From Chrysemys picta bellii (Eukaryota; Chordata; Testudines; Emydidae): 64,000 nt of DNA. Positions 56,960 through 64,000 of this stretch are shown one piece after another; the first letter of the stretch is position 1, and every line of letters starts with the position of its first letter. Under the pieces are notes generated by a model. It was not told the DNA's origin and did not search any database. It saw nothing but the letters and a program-made list of their open reading frames with translations. The stretch covers positions 236,102,394 through 236,166,393 of the forward strand of contig NC_088792.1 of NCBI RefSeq assembly GCF_011386835.1, written 5' to 3'. The translations under genes and the position numbers were made by a program.

Positions 56960-57235
56960 AAGCTTCTCAGTATGAAGTAAATATTATGTCCATTTCACAC
57001 ATGGGAAATCTGAGGCAGAGAGCTATTAAGCCCTACATTTGCAAAACAGTCAGCTAACTTTGCGTGCCTCCATTTCTGTGTACTCAAGATGCACAGGTGT
57101 GAGTCCCTTTTGAAAATGTAGGGCTAATTGACTAGCCCCAAGTTGCACAGCAAGGGTGAAATCCTGGTTGCATTCAAGTCAATAGCAACACTGCTGTCTG
57201 TGTCTGTGGAAACAAAATCCAGATTTCCTAATCTC
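56960..57235 (-). repeat. MIR-type SINE carrying a fold-back fragment
   Basis: 56985-57035 has the MIR block TATGTCCATTTCACACATGG, GAAATCTGAGGCAGAGAGC. Related sequence resumes near 57135 (CCCAAGTTGCACAGCAAGG). The central 57040-57130 insert is unlike MIR, and a TCAAGTCAATAG fold-back core lies at 57174-57185. Confidence 0.5.
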
Positions 57236-57489
57236 TAGTTCTGGGCTTCAATAACCTGACCTTGAGTATGTAGTTTCTGCTGGATAATTCAGAACATTAA
57301 AAATAAATATTTTGCATATTTCATATAGATAAGACATCTAATTCCTTGCCATTGCACAAATGGACATTGTGACACCTTGCTCTCTTTTGTTCTCTGCCTG
57401 TGGCACACAGTTCAGTCTTATGAGGACTGAAATGCTTTAAGCTCAAAGACTTTTGTTAGACTAAGATTTCATCTAGATACCCCTATATA

Positions 57490-57556
57490 ATGGCCTGTAT
57501 TACACAGGAGGTCAGACTAGATGATCTAACGGTCCTCCTGGATTTAAACTGATAGC
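57490..57556 (+). mobile_element. CR1 3'-terminal fragment
   Basis: TGGCCTGTATTACACAGGAG, GTCAGACTAGATGATCTAAC and GGTCCTCCTGGATTTAAAC follow the CR1 tail. Confidence 0.75.
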
Positions 57557-57559
57557 CCA

Positions 57560-58205
57560 GATCAGAAAATCTGACTGGTTCTACCAGCCCAATATGGCAA
57601 CTTTTTCTTTATGAAAACTGGTGTATAGATGAATAAGAGTGGGGTTTAATCATAATAACAGCAAATAATTCTGAAATTAAACACATCAAGGCAGAAGTCC
57701 TTGAGTGAATTCAATACATCAAGTTCATACACTAACATCTGTCTTTTTTTCTTCATGCACCTCCCCCTGCCCAATCTCTTTAATCTGCACTACCCTTAAA
57801 ACACCCTACTGCCAGGGCTTGACAGAACTCTCCTAGCTAGCAGTAAATGGTATCCCTTAACTGGCAAGGGAGGCTGCTACTGAATGAGATGAGGCACTCC
57901 ATCTTCCCCCACGATTTGGGCATGCTGCTTTCATAATACTCCTGCAGCCCCTGCCAGCTAGAAACCAGGCCTGGAAATATAGATTCTCTAAAGGCAGCGA
58001 AAAGCCTATCTGAGTTTTGGGGTTTCACTTGAAGCTCATTTGTACTTTATTTTCAACTTATTTTAGTACAAAACTGGCTCCATAACTAACAGCATTCCTG
58101 TCCTTCTGCCACCCCTACCTGCAGGACTTTTTTTCCTGTGGGCCCAAATGCCTAGAAATCCCTCTGACATATTCTTCTTTGCTGCCTCCATCTCTTTTCC
58201 TGCTG
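57560..58205. other. Unassigned DNA
   Basis: No repeat family or coding motif recognised. Confidence 0.4.
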
Positions 58206-58211
58206 GTCCCC

Positions 58212-58435
58212 CTGATTCAGAAAAGCACTTTTAAGCATGTGGGTAATCCCATCACTATTCAGCAAAACACGAAAGCTCATGTTTAAGACCCATTGATATC
58301 GATAGGACTTGAATATGTGCTTAAAATTAAGTGGGTGCTTAAATGCTTTGCTGAATATGGAGGGATTTAAGCATCTGCTTGGATTCTTTGCTGAATCAGG
58401 GGCTTTAAATGTGTCCTTTTCAAAAGGACTCTAAA
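58212..58435. repeat. Long hairpin repeat (GATTCAG...TGAATCAGG)
   Basis: CTGATTCAGAAAAGCACTTT at the left pairs with GATTCTTTGCTGAATCAGG at the right. Inner arms ATTCAGCAAAACAC and GCTTTGCTGAAT also pair, around a central CCATTGATATCGATAG (58290-58305). A large imperfect hairpin, typical of a fold-back mini-element. Confidence 0.65.
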
Positions 58436-58589
58436 CCTGTGACTGTTGCAGGGACAAGTCAATACATGTTGAAAACCACAAATGTACATGGGGAACAGGG
58501 GAATCCAAACTTAACTGTGGAACAAAAGACACATGAACAGTTTCACAATCCAATCATGCTGTTTTTGTTGTAACCCAACCTTTGCTTAT

Positions 58590-58682
58590 TATCCTATAAA
58601 GATTATAAACTCTCTGGGTCCGAGACCTTGTCTTCGTAGCTGTATTCAATGCATCTAGCTAAATGGTGGTGCTATACAAATA
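58590..58682 (+). repeat. L2-like LINE 3'-end fragment
   Basis: TTATAAACTCTCTGGGTCCG, AGACCTTGTCTTCGTAGCTG and AATGGTGGTGCTATACAAAT match in order the tail seen reversed at 29925-30012. Confidence 0.5.
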
Positions 58683-58689
58683 GTCTTTG

Positions 58690-60838
58690 TGGCTTTCAGC
58701 ACTTCTCTTCCTATTTTTGTGATCCTCATTTATTTTCTTTGGACCCACCCTCTATTACTTGCTGTTGCTGTTAATTTTGTTTTATTGAGTATCCCTTACT
58801 TGGCACTCTGGTACTGAAGGTGATACATCGTGGCTGGTATAATAGATTCTTCTATAAAAATTAAATGTATAGTATCAATAAGTTGATCTTTTAGGGATCT
58901 CTTCTCCCCTGAGCACTCATGCATAGCTCCCGCTGACATGAATATGAGTTATATCTGTATATGGCATCCAGATAAGGATAAACCTGTACTCAGTATTACT
59001 ATAGCAATGAAGGTAGAAAGATTATGGTTAAAATTGAGTTGATATTCCTGTTCCCAATGCCAGTGACCCTGGTTTTATTATTTTTGCCTTTCAACATATG
59101 AAAATGGATTGTCCAGATAGATAGATATTTATAATTTTTTTTAAAAAAAATTCTAGATCCATTAACTTAGCCTTTACTTTCAAACCAAAGTACAACATAT
59201 CGATACACATTCTAGGCAAAATTAACTCAGGAAAACTAATTGATAAAAGTTGACCTTGAATTTACATGAGTCCTCTTTGTGATTGTGTTTTGAAAAAGGA
59301 AATCTCTCTAAGATTTGCAGAAGCTATCTACTATGTTCAGTTGTACAATATTAGTCAGACTGGGTTGTCCTTTGCACCCCAGCTACTACTAATTTGAAAT
59401 AAAAAAATACTCCCAAGTTGAGGGCAGGATGGCTTTAGCTAAATGTATGAACTGCATGCATGAAACAAAGGCTGTTAAAGATTTCAGGACAGCACAGTGC
59501 CCTAAAGACTGTGGTATTTCCATAGTGAGAAAATAAGGTTAGAAAAATAAAGAGAATATAAGAACTTCTGACACTTAACTTATTATACTCCTGCCACAAT
59601 AATACTTCTGATATTCCTCCCCCCCACCATAGAGATTGGTTTTGTTTTCTGAAATGTAAAAATACACCAAACATTTACAAAATGACTGTTTTGGGCAGAA
59701 AAACATGTTTGCATCAGATACTATGTTCCTCTGGGATATGGAAGTACTTGGCTTCAACGTCTTAGAAAATACATGACTGGTTAACTTTTTGCTTGGTGGG
59801 GGAACACAAAGCAAAGTAATACACATCATTAAGGATAAGATGTACCCACACACCCATGTAAACTCCCAAACTGAAATAATTTCCTGTTGGGGAGGAAGGG
59901 GGGCTGCCAAAGCACCCTTAGTTCCATCCTGTTGTGCCCAGGATTTTCATGACACATGGTCCTCCAGCTGAAGTCCCACAGCACTGGGTAATGTTTAGCA
60001 CACTATACCACTAGGAAAACATTTATTTCCTCAACCTGCAGTAAGCAGAATACATAGACAAATCACACTGTTTTGCACACCTCTTTGTTTTGAAGAGCTA
60101 TCTGGGATAAGTAATGTCCTGTGTTGTGGGATCCTCTCGTTATTTTTTTCCACTCAAAAACCACATGCAAACTAGTTGGCCCTTGCTGTCTCTTGTCATC
60201 TGATGTAACAAAGCAATCTACATTGTCCATGAGCTACAGAACACATACTGACAAAATAAGTAGTTTCCCTGGTAACAGGGACCATAGGAAAGCTCTCAGA
60301 ACATCTCCTCCCCAGGAGTTAATTTGTTTCAGATGGGGAAAGGTGATTACTTATGTTGTAAGAAAGAGGAAAAACAGCTGAGATATTAAAAGAGGAAATG
60401 GTAAACAATAAATAAATAAAATAAGCAGTACTATTTGTTCTAGTTCCATTGTTTTCATTTACCTACATAGTACTATATATGGCTACCATGTAGATGCTGA
60501 TGTACACTATAATGGGCCTGACTTTAAAGAACATCTTAGAAAGCCTCATTACCTCCTCACGGTGAAAGGACACTCCCAGAACCAGATAGACAAGGAAGGC
60601 TGTCAGGACCTAAACCAGAAAATATTGAAAGCAGTACAGGACAAGTGCATAGTTCCAGGACCAGAAGACGACAGAATACAATGCAGGTGAATAGCTGAGA
60701 ATCAAGCAAACAGGAGTAATAAAGATTAGTTAAAAAAAAAATCCTATAACTTTAAAAATAAATCACTAATAGGTTGATGTTCCTATCTGAACAAAAAGGG
60801 CTAACTAAGATAGCTGGAAAAACTTTGACTTGATTTAA
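58690..60838. other. Unassigned AT-rich DNA
   Basis: No repeat family or coding motif recognised. Confidence 0.4.
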
Positions 60839-60840
60839 TA

Positions 60841-61149
60841 CAATGGTTTTCAAACTGTGGTCTCTGGACCACTGGTGATTCATGGAGCACTTCCTTGTGG
60901 TTACAGCAGGTTGTAATGTAGTGGTGGCTCCTTCTTTGTTTCCAGCTGTTAAATTGCATTTAACAATAGTTTAAAATATGCTAAATACTTTCCGAAACCT
61001 ACTTGCTCATGCTCATGTGAGCAGTTGCTGTAGTGATCACAGGGATACTATGTGATGGTGAATGACAGGGCAAGCCTCCCTCTCTCATTCATGATGGTAC
61101 AATCTCACAATAAAAATGTGCTCCCCCAAAGAACTTTTGAGAACTACTG
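60841..61149. mobile_element. hAT/Charlie-type element, decayed
   Basis: Left CAATGGTTTTCAAACTGTGG and right GAACTTTTGAGAACTACTG are imperfect inverted repeats of the CAGTGGTTCTCAAAC type. The copy is about 309 bp without coding sequence. Flanking 8-mers do not match, so the duplication has decayed. Confidence 0.7.
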
Positions 61150-61254
61150 GTCTAGAATATTATATAGACTGCAGTTTTCCCATGGAGATCCTTCCCATGA
61201 TATTTCATTTCAGTAAGGATTCTTGTAGGTTTGCTAAGGGATGCCTGTAAAAAG

Positions 61255-62175
61255 ACAGGATATTGTGACCCAATGAACTCATGTATTCACACCCTACACA
61301 CTATTGTAACTATCTTTGTGCAAAACATGCCTTGTGAAGTATCATTTGAAAACTAATAACTCAGTCAATAATAGCATAGTGAGATGTATGTAGTAACATT
61401 ATATGGCAACTCCCCAGGCTGAGGCCTTGATAAAGGCCTAGGCAGGTACTGGGGCTGGGAGGTGCAGCCCAGGAATAGGCAGAGGCATCTGGTCCGACCC
61501 CCTTGCCAATGATGAGTGGCCAGTACAGACTGCAGTTGCCCCAGTGAGAGGGGGCTAGATGATGACTGGCAGTAGCCACTGAGGCAAGGTGGGTATAGAG
61601 GGTTGGGGATTTCCCTGGGAGGGGAGACCCAGCATGTGGGGGTACTGTGGTGGGCAGAACCCCAAGGTAAGGGGCACCGGGGTCTGGGAGGGACACAGGG
61701 GCCTGAGGCAGGCAAGAAACCGGCCACCAGGAGTGCTGGATGAGCTAATTCCCAAATGACCAGCAGCAGGCACTGCACTGGTGAGTCTTGACATTGCTAC
61801 ACTGGTCTAGAATATCTAAACTGTCCAGGAAAAGGCTGGACAGTGCAAAACACACATTTTGGGGAAAATTTGGGACTGGGAGTGTGTTGGTGTCATCCTG
61901 CAAGTAGTAACCTAGGCTGCTGTAAGCCAGAGTGTAGCTGGTGTGTTGCTGACAGGGTGCTGGGGTGAGAGTTGCTGGACCAGGGCTGCAGCTATATACA
62001 GACACTCAGGGTATGACCTGCATGGTGGTAAGCAGTTTGTGAATAGCCGGGGTTGGGAGCTACATCTGCAAAGTGTTGAGAGACACACAAGGTTGCAGAG
62101 CAGGTGGTGACACACTGGTCTGGATTGCACCCTGGAATGTGATAGCTGTCATGAGATAAAAACTGTAGTAATATC
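61255..62175. other. Unclassified retroelement-like DNA
   Basis: Phrases such as GTGACCCAATGAACTCATGT, CAAAACATGCCTTGTGAAGT and AACTCCCCAGGCTGAGGCCT are ones I recall from turtle interspersed repeats. There are several open frames of 70-140 codons on the reverse strand, but none shows a recognisable domain. 61146-61160 and 61801-61815 are a 15-bp direct repeat that may mark an insertion. Confidence 0.35.
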
Positions 62176-62179
62176 ACTG

Positions 62180-62838
62180 GTGAGTGGAACAATCTTGGTG
62201 CGCAAATTAAGCTTGGGATCTTTGACATAAGAAGCACTACATAAATAATTACACAGTCTAATTTTATGCTAACCTGCCAGAGCTCTAGAGAAATGTAAAA
62301 ATACATATTTACTTTATTTTAAGCTTTTCCTAGAATTATGAATACAAAGTATTTTGAGCAGTGGTCATATTAGAAATCTGTAGGTTTTTTTCTCTCTACA
62401 CTGCCACTAGCATGACTCTTAATTTCAAGAGTAGATTAGACTACTTTCCCAACAGACTTTGGAGGATACCAACCCTCTTGAAAATATTAGCTCTTTATTC
62501 AGCTGATTCATAACAACAACACTTCATTGCTGCATCAATTCTTTATCACTCACAACATAATCTGAAGCCATTTTTTCCCTCTTAGCTGAAGGTGATGAGT
62601 CTAATAAAGCATGCTACCAAAAATAAAGGTTCGGTGGTAATCAATTCATTCTAAAACCACTTCATTGCAATAAAGCCATAACAGAGGTCTCTCTAGTACT
62701 CTTACCCAGCTGAGAAGAAACTAGTTAACTACTTCAACAACTCAGTCATACATTCATATAAATAGTGCTCTCTACATTGGGCCACACTTGAAAACTACTT
62801 GGAAATTTGAGCTAAACTACTGCCAAATGCAGTGGCTT
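62180..62838. other. Unassigned AT-rich DNA
   Basis: No repeat family or coding motif recognised. Confidence 0.4.
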
Positions 62839-62853
62839 ACTTGGTTCAGAGTG

Positions 62854-63042
62854 ACAAAGAGTTCTGTGGCACCTTATAGACTAACAGACGTATTGGAGCA
62901 TAAGCTTTTGTAGGTGAATACCCACTTCATCGAATGCATGCACCCACGAAAGCTTATGCTCCAATACATCTGTTAGTCTATAAGGTGACACAGGACTCTG
63001 TCACTTTTTACAGATCCAGATTAACACGGCTACCCCTCTGAT
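62854..63042. mobile_element. Hairpin SINE-like element with 15-bp target duplication
   Basis: Flanked by exact 15-bp repeats ACTTGGTTCAGAGTG at 62839-62853 and 63043-63057. The interior is a long hairpin: 62859-62938 (CTTATAGACTAACAGACGTA, TTGGAGCATAAGC) pairs with 62938-63000 (GCTTATGCTCCAATACATCT, GTTAGTCTATAAGG). The right end reads ATTAACACGGCTACCCCTCT. Its reverse complement, GGGGTAGCCGTGTTAATCTGG, loosely resembles a pol III A box. Confidence 0.85.
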
Positions 63043-63164
63043 ACTTGGTTCAGAGTGCTTCTTTTGCCAAAATTTGTTTCTGCTTGCAAAACAAGATTGT
63101 TTTTTGTTCAAAAAACGCCCTAAATACTTTGGAGGTAGAACTTTCGAATTGGCTTAAAGGGCTT

Positions 63165-63275
63165 AAGCCCAGATTTTTTAAAGGTATTTAGCCATTGCTC
63201 TGTTCAGCATTGCAAGGGAAAAGACCCAGATCATCAAGGATATTTAAGTGCCTAACTCCTACTGAAATCAAGGTG
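63165..63275. repeat. Fold-back repeat fragment
   Basis: CCCAGATTTTTTAAAGGTAT and GATATTTAAGTGCCTAACTCC belong to the same fold-back group as 55545-55810, with a decayed core CCTACTGAAATCAAGG at 63258-63273. Confidence 0.45.
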
Positions 63276-63334
63276 GGTGGGTGGGGAAAAATCTATTAGC
63301 TTTTCAACCTCATCTGTCTAAGTGAAGCACTTCC

Positions 63335-63510
63335 AGAACTGGAAGACAAGGTCTCTTAAATTCCAATCTTGTCTCTGTGACTTTGGAGATGTAAATAACT
63401 TAACCATTATTCTTCATCTTCTCTGTCTGTAAAATAGGGTGAATAATAATTCTCTACAGCAGGGCGGGAGTTGTGAGGATTGCTTTATATTGGAAAAGCA
63501 TTCTGACAGA
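63335..63510 (+). repeat. MIR-type SINE
   Basis: TTGTCTCTGTGACTTTGGAG, TAACTTAACCATTATTCTTC, TCTGTCTGTAAAATAGGGTG and GAGGATTGCTTTATATTGG keep the MIR order (TGTGACCTTGGG, CTGTAAAATGGGG, GAGGATT). Confidence 0.6.
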
Positions 63511-63519
63511 GCCCTCTGC

Positions 63520-64000
63520 TCCCATCCCTCCCTGCAATAAACACTCCCCATTGTTGCTTGCATTTGTATCCTGCTCCCACCTGCAAAAACCTTAGATCCA
63601 CAAATCCCACAAGAGAGACTAATTCCCCCATGCTACTAAAAAACACACCAGTTGGTTATTATATATAGTAATGGAAATCAGACACAATTTTTACCAATAA
63701 AATAAAACAAATCTTGCTTAAACCATGTAAAAATACTTTAACTCCTGTTATAATAGACATGAAATCTTTCTCTCTCTCACACTTAAATTTAAGTATGATT
63801 AACTTTATTTAAAAAAAAAAAGTAGTGTTTTCCCACAAATTATCACAGTCTGATTTCCCCCCCCACACCCAATCCTGCCCAAAACAAAGTACATTTCACC
63901 CGCTCCTGTTATTATGGCAGGGGCTCCTGCAGGACTGGTGGGATCCCAGTCCTGCTGCAGGGCTCTGTTCTGAAGTAGAAGTGCCAGAGTCCTGCCTGAG
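63520..64000. other. Unassigned DNA
   Basis: No repeat family or coding motif recognised. Confidence 0.35.

Noticed and set aside
61361..62306. Reverse-strand frames of 80-137 codons
   Set aside because: Compositionally biased and without domains, in DNA that resembles a dispersed repeat.
1..64000. CRISPR arrays, rRNA, tRNA genes or bacterial operons
   Set aside because: No regularly spaced repeats, rRNA blocks or cloverleaf candidates were found; the sequence is clearly vertebrate-like.

Overview
The window looks like nuclear DNA of a sauropsid, most likely a turtle. It is AT-rich, has no convincing host exon, and is dense in dead transposons. CR1 LINE fragments dominate (about a dozen). 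Around them sit many short hAT-like inverted-repeat elements, MIR-type SINEs, L2 and RTE LINE remnants, and a DIRS-type tyrosine-recombinase retrotransposon. This mixture, and several repeats I recognise as common in turtle genomes, is the basis for the call; a crocodilian cannot be fully excluded. No rRNA, tRNA, CRISPR or bacterial-style operon is visible. The window is probably intergenic or deep intronic. Layout: 1-4.4 kb is unassigned DNA with two MIR copies and a TA-flanked mini-element in a CR1 tail. 4.4-7.7 kb holds two CR1 copies, each interrupted by a hAT-like element with exact 8-bp target duplications. 10.9-11.5 kb holds a decayed coiled-coil-like coding relic. 12.7-13.6 and 17.7-18.9 kb hold reverse-strand CR1 copies, the second relatively young. 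22.5-27 kb is a nest: a hAT element containing another element, a tatgtctacac-type MITE, a CR1 with endonuclease and reverse-transcriptase pieces, and a local templated duplication. 31.1-33.7 kb is the centrepiece: an apparently complete pogo/Tigger-type DNA transposon of 2,578 bp with TA target duplication, matching terminal inverted repeats and an uninterrupted 450-codon transposase. 34.5-36.5 kb holds CR1 with a second CR1 tail inside it. 41.7-42.1 kb holds GC-rich palindromic modules. 43.2-47.0 kb holds an L2 fragment followed by a deleted DIRS element, itself split by a 142-bp hAT element. 49.4-50.7 kb is bounded by a perfect 41-bp inverted repeat. 51.1-51.9 kb holds an RTE-like LINE. 52.5-55.3 kb holds three non-autonomous DNA elements. 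60.8-63.1 kb holds a hAT-like element, unclassified retroelement-like DNA and a hairpin element with a 15-bp target duplication. How the parts relate: the LINEs probably mobilised the SINE-like copies, and hAT transposases encoded elsewhere mobilised the short hAT elements. Insertion order can be read from nesting. The only protein-coding unit that looks intact is the pogo-type transposase, so it is the best candidate for a recently active system. The rest is sequence fossil.
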